Assembly: GCA_903921605.1 (NCBI GenBank)
Contig: CAIXQV010000448.1
Coordinates: 1-10,727, forward strand
Direction of reading: 5' to 3'
From: an uncultured Planctomycetaceae bacterium
GTDB taxonomy: Bacteria > Planctomycetota > Planctomycetia > Planctomycetales > Planctomycetaceae
Length of the DNA stretch: 10,727 bases
The position numbers were made by a program, and so were the translations under genes. Under the pieces are notes generated by a model that did no database searches, was not told where the DNA came from, and saw nothing but the letters and a program-made list of their open reading frames with translations. Shown piece by piece: positions 1-6,954 of this stretch; position 1 is the first letter of the stretch, and each line of letters starts with the position of its first letter.

Positions 1-1
1 A

Positions 2-991
2 CTGGCCAATCTGAAGCTGCTCAAACGACTCGACCTGACGGACTGTTCCGCCATCGGGGACGGGACTCTGAAGGTTATCGGAGGCCTGACGAATATCGAA
101 GCCCTGGTGCTGCGTCGAGCGGGCTTTACCGACGCCGGGCTTGAAAATGTCAAAAGTCTTACAAAGCTTCGCGCCATCGATTTGCGAAACAGCAATGTTA
201 CGGATGCTGGAGTTGCTCATCTGGCGGGGATTAAATCACTCGTGGATGTGCAGTTGGAGAAATCCAAGGTGACCGACCCGGGAATTGAACACCTGCGAGG
301 GCTTCCATTGAAATCCTTAAATCTGAATTACACGGCTGTCACAGATCTGGCAATGCCGGCTATCGGTAGTATCAGTACTCTCGAATCACTCCAGATGGAA
401 GCGTCTCGTCTGACGGATGTCGGCATGGTGGAGGTCGCAAAATTGAAGAAGCTGAAACGCTTTGGCTGCCGACTGGCCGATGTGACCGGAGCTGGCGTAA
501 AGCATCTCGCTGGACTCACCGAGCTGACTCGCCTGGAACTGCGAGAGACATCGCTTGATGATGAAGGTCTGGAAGTTGTCAGCAATTTTCCCAAGCTCAC
601 ATATCTCGACATCAGTGAATGCCGATTGGTCTCCGGGGATGGCATCGCCAAGCTCGGCAAGTTGACAGGGCTCACATTTCTGGAACTGCGAGAAATCAAA
701 AAGGTCAAAGATGAGAGTTTCGCGGCTCTGGCCACACTGACGAATCTCGTTGATCTGAACGTATCAGCGACTCGAATCACAGATGAATCAGCTGCGGTAC
801 TGCTGAAGATGCAGAAGCTGGAGCGGCTGAGTGTGGCTGGATCTCAAATGGGTGACGCCGGAATCGTGCAACTTGGGCAACTTCCGGCGTTGAAGTGGCT
901 GGACCTGACAGCTTCCAATCCGACAGAAGACACGATCAAGACACTCAAAGCCGCGAAGCCAAATCTTGAAATCCTGAGCGCCGCAAATTAA
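2..991 (+). CDS. Leucine-rich repeat protein, 3' part (5' end outside window)
   Basis: The reading frame is open from base 2 to the stop at 989-991 and gives 329 residues; the true start lies upstream of the window, so the GTG at 107 is not the start. Almost the whole visible protein is a run of about 13 leucine-rich repeats of mostly 24 residues. The pattern is roughly L-x-x-L-x-x-L-x-L-x-x-T-x-(I/V)-T-D-x-G-(L/V)-x-x-L-x-x, with the recurring core TDAG or TDxG. The last repeat decays into a short tail ending SAAN. Repeats of this kind form a curved solenoid that usually binds other proteins, and they are abundant in planctomycetes. No catalytic domain or membrane anchor is visible in this part, and the N-terminus (signal peptide or fused domain) cannot be seen. 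The partner is unknown. hemL follows 50 bases later on the same strand, but nothing suggests a shared function. Confidence 0.9.
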   Translation: MANLKLLKRLDLTDCSAIGDGTLKVIGGLTNIEALVLRRAGFTDAGLENVKSLTKLRAIDLRNSNVTDAGVAHLAGIKSLVDVQLEKSKVTDPGIEHLRGLPLKSLNLNYTAVTDLAMPAIGSISTLESLQMEASRLTDVGMVEVAKLKKLKRFGCRLADVTGAGVKHLAGLTELTRLELRETSLDDEGLEVVSNFPKLTYLDISECRLVSGDGIAKLGKLTGLTFLELREIKKVKDESFAALATLTNLVDLNVSATRITDESAAVLLKMQKLERLSVAGSQMGDAGIVQLGQLPALKWLDLTASNPTEDTIKTLKAAKPNLEILSAAN

Positions 992-1041
992 AGCATCCCG
1001 AAAATCCCAGCCGCTCGCTATAAACGACCTCGCAAGATCGA

Positions 1042-2364
1042 ATGAAGCCAAAACACAATATGCTTACCGACACTTCAAAACGCACTCGCAGCGAATCGCT
1101 TTTTAAACACGCATCCAAGTTGATTCCAGGCGGAGTCAACAGTCCTGCTCGAGCCTTTGGCGGAGTTGGCGGCACACCACCGTTCATGAAGCGAGGAGAT
1201 GGCGCCTACCTGTTTGACGTCGATGGCAATCGCTTCATCGATTACATCGGTTCGTGGGGCCCACACCTGTTTGGACACCGTCACCCAAAGATTCTTCAGG
1301 CGATTGAGCATGCGTTGACAATCGGCACCAGCTTCGGCGCGCCGACGGAGGCGGAAGCGGAGCTGGCTCAACTTGTCATTGAAATGGTGCCGTCGATCGA
1401 GATGGTGCGAATGGTGAACTCGGGCACCGAAGCGACGATGTCGGCCATTCGCGTCGCACGAGGATTCACTGGGCGCAATGGGATCGTGAAGTTTGCCGGT
1501 TGTTACCATGGCCATGTCGACAGTTTGCTGGTCGCCGCCGGCAGTGCCGCATTGACACTTGGTTGCCCATCCAGCCCTGGTGTTCCCGCTGGTGCCACTG
1601 CAGACACATTGGTTCTGCCGTATAACGACTGCGAAAGTCTGCTGACCGCGTTTCAAAAGAACGGTGATCAATTAGCGGCCGTCATTCTGGAGCCAGTGGT
1701 TGGCAACATGGGCTGCGTGATCCCAACGCCCGAGTTTCTGGCATTACTACGTGCATTGTGTACTCAACACGGAACAGTGCTGATCTTCGACGAAGTCATG
1801 ACGGGCTTTCGCGTTGCCTCCGGAGGCGCTCAGCAACTCTTCGGCGTCATGCCCGATATGACGACACTGGGAAAAATCATTGGCGCTGGCATGCCAGTTG
1901 GAGCCTACGGTGGTCGTGCCGAGATTATGAATTGCGTTTCACCTGTCGGAAAGGTCTACCAGGCTGGCACGCTGTCCGGCAATCCCGTGGCAATGGCCGC
2001 AGGAATCGCGATGCTGAGTCTGATTCGCGACGAGAATCCCTATCCGAAGCTGGAAACGACGAGTGCGATGTTGGCTGATGGCTTTCAGTCGGCAGCGGAA
2101 GACAACGGAGTCCCAGTCACGATCAACCGGGTTGGCAGTATGCTCACAGTATTTCTGACCTCGAACGGAGTCAGTGATCTGTCTTCGGCAACGTCGTCAG
2201 ATACAGCCCTGTTTTCAAAGTGGTTTCACGGCTTGCTGAACCGAGGCGTGTATCTTCCCTGCAGCCAGTTTGAAGCCATGTTTGTCTCGGCTGTGCACAC
2301 GTCGGAAGATATTGAGCAAACAATCCTTGCGGCCCAGGCCGCTTTTGCAGCTCTGAAAAGCTGA
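1042..2364 (+). CDS. hemL: Glutamate-1-semialdehyde 2,1-aminomutase
   Basis: This is the PLP-dependent, cytoplasmic enzyme that turns glutamate-1-semialdehyde into 5-aminolevulinate, the last step of the C5 route that feeds heme and other tetrapyrroles. The 440-residue product is slightly longer than the usual 425-430. Visible family signatures are LIPGGVNSPARAF (27-39), SWGPHLFGH (71-79), NSGTEA (126-131), the YHGH segment (155-158), FDEVMTGFR (249-257) with the cofactor-binding Asp250, the PLP-lysine region TTLGKIIGAGMPVGAYGGR with Lys278 as Schiff-base residue, and QAGTLSGNP (307-315). No key residue is missing. The start is not certain: ATG at 1042 and ATG at 1060 are both possible and neither has a clear ribosome binding site. 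The extra N-terminal residues relative to the family would fit either. hemA and other heme genes are not in the window. Confidence 0.97.
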   Translation: MKPKHNMLTDTSKRTRSESLFKHASKLIPGGVNSPARAFGGVGGTPPFMKRGDGAYLFDVDGNRFIDYIGSWGPHLFGHRHPKILQAIEHALTIGTSFGAPTEAEAELAQLVIEMVPSIEMVRMVNSGTEATMSAIRVARGFTGRNGIVKFAGCYHGHVDSLLVAAGSAALTLGCPSSPGVPAGATADTLVLPYNDCESLLTAFQKNGDQLAAVILEPVVGNMGCVIPTPEFLALLRALCTQHGTVLIFDEVMTGFRVASGGAQQLFGVMPDMTTLGKIIGAGMPVGAYGGRAEIMNCVSPVGKVYQAGTLSGNPVAMAAGIAMLSLIRDENPYPKLETTSAMLADGFQSAAEDNGVPVTINRVGSMLTVFLTSNGVSDLSSATSSDTALFSKWFHGLLNRGVYLPCSQFEAMFVSAVHTSEDIEQTILAAQAAFAALKS

Positions 2365-2515
2365 TCAATCTTCAGAAGATACCTGCCATCAAATATGCTC
2401 CGGACTAGCCGCAGGTCGTCAGCCCTGAGCCAGGGGCATTACGATGCAGACGTTGTCGCAACTCTGCAAACCGGTTGTAAGGATTCCTCTCAACAGTCTG
2501 GATCTCTGAGCCACA

Positions 2516-2623
2516 ACGGATCTGCCAACGGGCCGCCCGGTGTTGATTTTCTGCAACAGATCCGTCGCACGGGGGCTTGCCCCCGTTTCGGTCCGGCAAC
2601 ATTGTTGCATAGACGGGACGGAT
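2516..2623 (+). repeat. Cluster of nested and competing inverted repeats
   Basis: Several inverted repeats share one segment. The 9 bases acggatctg (2516-2524) are the exact reverse complement of cagatccgt (2557-2565). The overlapping atccgtc (2560-2566) is also the exact complement of gacggat (2617-2623). Inside the second pair sit a GC-rich hairpin with 8-base arms (2569-2576 and 2579-2586, acgggggc/gcccccgt) and a small hairpin gcaac-att-gttgc (2596-2608). The central segment can therefore pair upstream or downstream but not both. This could be a REP/MITE-like repetitive element, an RNA leader structure for the gene at 2772, or a chance cluster. The repeats are directly visible; the role is not known. 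Confidence 0.55.
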
Positions 2624-2713
2624 GAAGCACGTTCACGCCATTAACTCGGGTTTCCGCTAAAAGACAGGCGAGAAGTACGCCATTCAGACCTAAGTTTGGA
2701 CACATTCCTGGTC

Positions 2714-2729
2714 TACGCAACTCTGCGTA
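2714..2729. promoter_or_regulatory. 16-base dyad upstream of the sugar transferase (possible operator)
   Basis: tacgca-actc-tgcgta is a perfect 6-base inverted repeat with a 4-base centre, lying 42 bases before the ATG of the sugar transferase. Its size and place suit a dimeric repressor site or a small leader hairpin. Chance is possible because the arms are short, and no regulator gene is nearby. Confidence 0.25.
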
Positions 2730-2771
2730 AATCCCAGCATTCATTCAAGATAACTTCGGAAAACTGTTTCG

Positions 2772-3647
2772 ATGCAGACAACGTCAGTTTTGGAACGCCC
2801 GAGAGAAGTCCGCCCGGTCGCAGACACGGTGGCCGAACCCACTCAGAACTTCTCAAGCCTTGTAGCGCAACACACGGTCGATCTTCCAGGGACAGAATGG
2901 CTCACTCGAATCCCGCTGACGTCTCCCAGGGAAAACGTGAGATGCCTGTCTCTGACTCACCGATTTATGAAGCGTGCATTTGATATCGCCTGCGCGATAA
3001 CTCTGGTGATTTTGACATCGCCGCTTCTGCTTATGGCGGCCATTCTTGTCAAACTGACATCACCGGGACCTCTGATTTACTCACAGACTCGCGTCGGTTT
3101 GAATCTTCGCACAAAGAAGAAAAAAGATCGTCGGGAACAAGCACAAAGTCTTGCTGCTGATCATTCCGACCGCCGCAAACCTGGTCGTGATCGCCGCGAG
3201 TTGAGCAACTATGGTCGCCCATTCACGATCTACAAGTTTCGCACAATGCGAACCGACGCCGAACGCAACGGGGCTCAGTTCGCCAAACAAGGTGACGCAA
3301 GAATCACATCGATTGGACGGTTTCTTCGCAGAACACGAATTGATGAACTACCACAGCTCTGGAATATCCTCAAGGGCGACATGTCTCTGATTGGGCCCCG
3401 TCCGGAGCGTCCTGAATTCATGATGAAGCTTCAGGAACAAATCCCGAACTTCATCGACCGACTGGGACTGAAGCCAGGATTGACCGGTATCGCGCAAGTC
3501 GTCAACGGATATGACAACGAACTGGAAGGCTTTCACCGCAAAGTGTCTTACGACCTGCTCTATCTGCAAAACTGCAGTGTCTGGAACGACGTTAAGATCC
3601 TGTTCCGAACCGTTCGCGTGGTCATTACAGGTGAGGGTGCTTTGTAA
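2772..3647 (+). CDS. Sugar transferase (polyisoprenyl-phosphate hexose-1-phosphate transferase family)
   Basis: This family moves a sugar-1-phosphate from a UDP-sugar to undecaprenyl phosphate at the inner face of the membrane, the first step in building exopolysaccharide, O-antigen or glycoprotein glycans. The 291-residue protein has the small catalytic core only (WcaJ C-terminal or PglC type). It shows FMKRAFDIACA (65-75), one hydrophobic membrane helix (about 73-95), SPGPLIYSQTRVG (97-109), GRPFTIYKFRTM (148-159), the catalytic-region signature DELPQLWNILKGDMSLIGPRP (191-211) and LKPGLTGIAQV (233-243). Residues 1-64 form an extension without a recognised domain; ATG at 2967 (Met66) would remove it, but the frame is open from 2772. 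Residues 111-147 are an unusual Lys/Arg/Asp-rich insertion, where the family normally passes from RVG to the GxPF strand in a few residues. The sugar cannot be predicted. No other glycan genes are adjacent. A strong terminator follows 31 bases after the stop. Confidence 0.94.
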   Translation: MQTTSVLERPREVRPVADTVAEPTQNFSSLVAQHTVDLPGTEWLTRIPLTSPRENVRCLSLTHRFMKRAFDIACAITLVILTSPLLLMAAILVKLTSPGPLIYSQTRVGLNLRTKKKKDRREQAQSLAADHSDRRKPGRDRRELSNYGRPFTIYKFRTMRTDAERNGAQFAKQGDARITSIGRFLRRTRIDELPQLWNILKGDMSLIGPRPERPEFMMKLQEQIPNFIDRLGLKPGLTGIAQVVNGYDNELEGFHRKVSYDLLYLQNCSVWNDVKILFRTVRVVITGEGAL

Positions 3648-3677
3648 GGTTCGCCTGTCACTTTATCACAACCGATT

Positions 3678-3725
3678 AAAACAGAAAGACGCCAACCAAG
3701 AATGGTTGGCGTCTTTCTGTTTGTA
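3678..3725. terminator. Bidirectional intrinsic terminator between convergent genes
   Basis: Arms at 3679-3698 and 3703-3722 are perfect reverse complements (20 bp) around the loop agaa. The inner part is GC-rich (gacgccaacca) and the outer part is A-rich on the left and T-rich on the right, so a T-rich tail follows the hairpin in either direction. It lies 31 bases after the sugar transferase stop and 26 bases after the stop of the minus-strand gene, so it fits as a shared terminator. Confidence 0.92.
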
Positions 3726-3748
3726 ATATTCCGTGGCCGGGTCTCAGA

Positions 3749-4360
3749 CTACGGTGAAGCAACCTGGGCTGGCGGATCTTCGTTATGTTCGTGAATTGCG
3801 ATGGCCACCCCAGTCGCAGCAGCACCGATTACTGCCAGGGCCACGACGTCCATGAGACCGAAGCCAGAACTTGGCTGGTTATAGTTGTCGTAGTAAGGAT
3901 CATAATAGTGTTCGTAGGCCTGGCCCCGAACAATCTCTTCGCTGGCTGCAACCACAAACCCATCCACGGCACCGGACGGAGCTGTCCCGTTTTTCCAAAG
4001 TCGCACAGATGAATTCATAGAGCCCACAGAAATTTCGTGGGCTCCGCCCCGAACTCCAGTGATCAGGAAGTCTCCTTCGGTACCAGTCGTCGTACGAGCA
4101 ATCGTGGTCCCGTCGAACTTCAGTTCAATCTGAGCGTTCTCTACGGGTCTCTGGTCCGAGGTAAACACTTTGCCACGCAAAGCCCCGTCGGCTTGCAATT
4201 CGACATCACGAGCAATCCTTGCTCGCTCGATAGCAGCACCGCTGTCAGAGGCAGATCTTCCAGCACGGTCGTTATCGAAAGCAAAAGCCGTGTTGGAGAT
4301 CAGGATCCCAAAGCATACCGCGATGCTGGCGGCTTTGTTCAATGATGAGTACTTTCGCAT
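3749..4360 (-). CDS. Secreted carboxypeptidase-regulatory-like domain protein
   Basis: The 203-residue product starts with a classic signal peptide (MRKYSS, hydrophobic core 11-23, likely cut after AFA at residue 27), so it acts outside the cytoplasm. Residues about 60-115 match the small beta-sandwich carboxypeptidase regulatory-like fold: LRGKVFTSDQRPVENAQIEL, then GTTIARTTTGTEGDFLITGV and GGAHEISV. In planctomycetes such domains occur on many envelope proteins and are thought to be structural or binding modules; there is no enzyme motif here. A tyrosine-rich stretch (149-160, YEHYYDPYYDNY) follows, then a hydrophobic segment (about 168-189) that could be a membrane anchor, and a short charged tail HEHNEDPP. 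The ATG at 4360-4358 has an AAAAGG-like ribosome binding site about 10 bases upstream. Both flanking genes are separately transcribed. The exact role is unknown. Confidence 0.85.
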   Translation of the reverse strand: MRKYSSLNKAASIAVCFGILISNTAFAFDNDRAGRSASDSGAAIERARIARDVELQADGALRGKVFTSDQRPVENAQIELKFDGTTIARTTTGTEGDFLITGVRGGAHEISVGSMNSSVRLWKNGTAPSGAVDGFVVAASEEIVRGQAYEHYYDPYYDNYNQPSSGFGLMDVVALAVIGAAATGVAIAIHEHNEDPPAQVASP

Positions 4361-4780
4361 CTCTTTGAGACCTTTTCATTAATGTCAGTCGCCGTCGATC
4401 GACGCATTGCGACAGCCACGACTCGTTGGGCAGCCCTCTGGCCTCCCATACCCCCCGAACGAAAATAGCCCGGGAAAGACCGATCGTTGAAAATCGCACT
4501 TGATCGATTCATCGACAAAGGCAGAAAGAGTGCTACATTCGGAACAGCCAGAAAAAACAGATTCCGCAGAAAAACCCGGATCGGCAGTTTTCGCGGAAAT
4601 GGTCCAAGGCGGAATTTTTTCGTGGGCAAACGGAGTTGACGAAACCCAGGAAAGACCAGGAGATTTTCATCTCACCCCAACTCAGCGGCTAACTTGACCG
4701 AGCATCGAATACCCCTGACGATACCTTCCTGGCTCACCCTGTCTTCATTTAATGGTTTCCGCTCGAAGAAGGAGCTTGCG
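4361..4780. other. Divergent intergenic region (promoters for both flanking genes expected)
   Basis: About 420 bases separate the minus-strand secreted protein from the radical SAM start. Promoters for both genes should lie here because the genes diverge, but I found no convincing -35/-10 pair; on the minus strand ttcaac (about 4478) and tattttc (about 4454) is the best and is weak. A 12-base perfect palindrome, cgtcgatcgacg, lies at 4393-4404, 32 bases before the minus-strand ATG, and could be an operator. The plus-strand frame 4500-4697 has no family resemblance and is not called as a gene. Confidence 0.4.
4769..4774 (+). promoter_or_regulatory. Shine-Dalgarno site that fixes the radical SAM start
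   Basis: aaggag, a near-perfect ribosome binding site, lies six bases before TTG at 4781. No comparable site precedes the TTG at 4694, the longest possible start of the same frame. Confidence 0.75.
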
Positions 4781-5851
4781 TTGGTTGTTCCTATTGGGCG
4801 AGGCGCGGCCGATAATCCGGCAAACCGGTTTCTGCCGATTCTTGTGGAGGCCGATTATGAGCAGATGGAGTTCGACGACGACTTCCGGTCCGAGCTTGAA
4901 CGCCCCAGGACAATGTATTTCGATGACACATCACGGACGATCATTTCAGAAAACGACAGCCCGGATGTCCCCTTTCAATACAGCCTGAATCCGTACCGTG
5001 GTTGTTTGCACGGATGCAGCTACTGTTACGCTCGCCCATCGCATGAGTACCTCGGGTTCAGCGCGGGACTTGACTTTGAAACTACGATCCTGGTGAAACG
5101 GAATGCTGCTTCATTGTTTCGCGACTGGCTGACTCGATCAAAATACGAATGCCAGGCAGTCATGCTGTCCGGTATTACGGACTGTTACCAGCCCGTCGAA
5201 CGTAAACTGCAGATTACTCGACAGTGCATTGAGGTCGCCTGTGAAGCTCGACAGCCCATTTCCATAATCACTAAGAACTCCTTGATTACACGAGACATTG
5301 ACCTGCTTAGCGAACTGGCGGATCAGGGCTTGTGTCGAGCCGCCATCAGCATCAACAGTCTGGATCAATCACTGACAAAACGGCTGGAGCCTGCCTGCAC
5401 CGCTCCGGCTGGCCGTGTTGAGGCGATCTCTCGTCTGTCGTCTGCCGGCATCCCAGTCCACGCCATGATTGCTCCGATTATCCCGGGGATTAATGATCAC
5501 GAAATCCCTTCTGTGCTGAAGGCGGTTGCTGAGGCAGGAGCTAAATCGGCCAGCTTCATTATGATTCGACTGCCACTGACGGTAGAAACTGTTTTTCTGG
5601 ATTGGCTGAAGCGTCATCATCCGACTCATGCCGCCAAAGTAGAGTCTCGCCTGAGAGCTGTTCGTGAAGGAAAGCTGAATCAGAGTGAGTTCGGACTTCG
5701 CATGCGAGGAACCGGGCCAATTGCCGACCAGATCAGCGCCTTATTCAATCTGCATCGAAAACGCTGTGGGCTGACCGAAACATTGCCCGCGTTGAGAACA
5801 GACCTCTTCAGACCTCCTCGAACATCCGGCGGTCAGCAGCATCTTTTCTGA
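4781..5851 (+). CDS. PA0069-type radical SAM protein (SplB-like)
   Basis: This is a radical SAM enzyme of the group annotated as PA0069 family, related to spore photoproduct lyase (COG1533). With the TTG start at 4781 it has 356 residues, close to the family length. The family's N-terminal signature GRGAADNPANRF begins six residues after this start, and an aaggag site sits six bases upstream; TTG at 4694 would add 29 residues with no family match. The iron-sulfur motif is C-LHG-C-SY-C (Cys75, Cys79, Cys82 here), preceded by SLNPYRGC. Further family marks are YARPSHEYLG, SGITDCYQPVERK, ITKNSLITRD, ISINSLD and PIIPGIND. It should bind a 4Fe-4S cluster and SAM and use a radical. The substrate of this family is not established; DNA repair is suggested only by the distant lyase. 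The phosphoesterase gene follows after 142 bases on the same strand and may be co-transcribed. Confidence 0.93.
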   Translation: MVVPIGRGAADNPANRFLPILVEADYEQMEFDDDFRSELERPRTMYFDDTSRTIISENDSPDVPFQYSLNPYRGCLHGCSYCYARPSHEYLGFSAGLDFETTILVKRNAASLFRDWLTRSKYECQAVMLSGITDCYQPVERKLQITRQCIEVACEARQPISIITKNSLITRDIDLLSELADQGLCRAAISINSLDQSLTKRLEPACTAPAGRVEAISRLSSAGIPVHAMIAPIIPGINDHEIPSVLKAVAEAGAKSASFIMIRLPLTVETVFLDWLKRHHPTHAAKVESRLRAVREGKLNQSEFGLRMRGTGPIADQISALFNLHRKRCGLTETLPALRTDLFRPPRTSGGQQHLF

Positions 5852-5993
5852 GTCCCGAGTTTCCAAATCAGTCTTTGAGTCTGCCCGGGAAACAACCGAC
5901 TGACTGTGGGACGAACGCTTCGCAAAAGGTATTCTTCAGGACAACCAGTCGCGGGACTGCTTTCATCAGCTCAGGCATCTCCAACACGGACCT

Positions 5994-6869
5994 TTGCATA
6001 GTTCTGCAACGACAATCGAAAGTCATGAATCTGTGGACGAATCGGAGAAACCAGAACTGACTCTTCTGCAGATATCGGATCTGCATTTTGGACCGCCCTA
6101 TCGAGCAGAGGCTGGTGAGGCTGTCCTGCGTCTGGCCAATAAATCAGCCATTGACGCCATCATTGTCAGCGGCGATCTGACACAGCGTGCAACGCGGGAG
6201 CAATTTGAGGCGGCTCGAGATTTTCTGTCGCGCCTGCCTTCAGTACCACAATTGGTCATTCCGGGAAACCACGATGTGCCGCTCTATCGCTTCTTTGAGC
6301 GGATGCTGACTCCCCATGGTCTTTATCAAAAGATCATCTCTTCGGAACTGAATCCCGTATTGAAAGTTGGCAAAGCGATCATCGCAGGAATCGATTCGAC
6401 GTCGCCACACACGGCGATTAGTAATGGTCGGATCTTTCGACGTCAACTTGAGGCCTGCGCAGAGTTGTTCCGCGATGCTCCCGCCGATGCGATTCGGATT
6501 GTGGTGGCTCATCATCCGTTTGTTCCGGCTCCGGATTGCCTGCGCGACAAACGAGTGCAACGAGCAGTCCGAGCCATGAACATCTTCGGGGAACTGAATA
6601 TCGAACTGGTGCTGGGCGGACATCTGCACCGCGCCTACGCCGGTGAATCATCGGACTTTTATCCAGCCATGCCTCGCGATCGAAGCATTCGAATTGTGCA
6701 CTGTGGGACGACGACCTCAAGACGCGGACGAGGCAGAGAAGCCGGCAGAAATTCGCTGAATCTGATCGAGTTCAGAAAACAGACACTAACAGTGTCTCAC
6801 TTTCTTTTCCGGGATGAGTCTCAATCATTTACGGTTGAACGTCGCCATATCTTCCAGAGGCGACAATAA
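5994..6869 (+). CDS. Calcineurin-like metallophosphoesterase
   Basis: A cytoplasmic two-metal phosphoesterase of 291 residues with the full set of family ligands: SDLHFG (Asp29, His31), VSGDLT (Asp61), PGNHD (Asn92, His93), VAHHP (His173) and GGHLH (His210, His212). The order and spacing match the class that includes CpdA-type cyclic nucleotide phosphodiesterases, but these enzymes also cut other phosphodiesters and nucleic acid ends, so the substrate is open. No signal peptide or membrane segment is visible. The start is uncertain: TTG at 5994 is the longest choice and GTG at 6033 would remove 13 poorly conserved residues; neither has a strong ribosome binding site. It follows the radical SAM gene by 142 bases with no terminator-like hairpin between, so they may form an operon. 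The next gene is convergent. Confidence 0.9.
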   Translation: MHSSATTIESHESVDESEKPELTLLQISDLHFGPPYRAEAGEAVLRLANKSAIDAIIVSGDLTQRATREQFEAARDFLSRLPSVPQLVIPGNHDVPLYRFFERMLTPHGLYQKIISSELNPVLKVGKAIIAGIDSTSPHTAISNGRIFRRQLEACAELFRDAPADAIRIVVAHHPFVPAPDCLRDKRVQRAVRAMNIFGELNIELVLGGHLHRAYAGESSDFYPAMPRDRSIRIVHCGTTTSRRGRGREAGRNSLNLIEFRKQTLTVSHFLFRDESQSFTVERRHIFQRRQ

Positions 6870-6954
6870 CCATAGCGGGGTCGCTGAATGTGCACGAACT
6901 TGATAGCAGCGCAGATCTCGACAGTGCGCAGAATCAAGACTGCAGAAAGAATGA

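Larger units (their letters stand above)
2365..2771 (+). other. 407-base intergenic region between hemL and the sugar transferase
   Basis: No convincing gene lies here; the open frames on both strands are short, overlap one another and encode unrelated low-quality peptides. The stretch holds a cluster of inverted repeats (2516-2623) and a 16-base dyad at 2714-2729, listed separately. A 13-base dyad just after hemL (2368-2380) has only one base in its loop and no T-run, so it is not a credible terminator. I could not pick out a clear promoter. Confidence 0.6.

Noticed and set aside
1075..1671. Minus-strand frame opposite hemL
   Set aside because: hemL is unmistakable on the plus strand, and the antisense peptide has low-quality composition.
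2368..2380. atcttc-a-gaagat dyad after hemL as a terminator
   Set aside because: A one-base loop cannot form a stable hairpin and there is no T-run.
2395..2744. Several short overlapping frames on both strands downstream of hemL
   Set aside because: None has a ribosome binding site or recognisable sequence, and they overlap the inverted-repeat cluster.
4500..4697. 65-codon plus-strand frame from TTG 4500, ending where TTG 4694 would start
   Set aside because: The overlap looks like translational coupling, but there is no ribosome binding site, no family match, and the radical SAM start is better placed at 4781.
5946..5959. cagtc-gcgg-gactg hairpin between the radical SAM and phosphoesterase genes
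   Set aside because: A five-base stem without a T-run is too weak to be a terminator.
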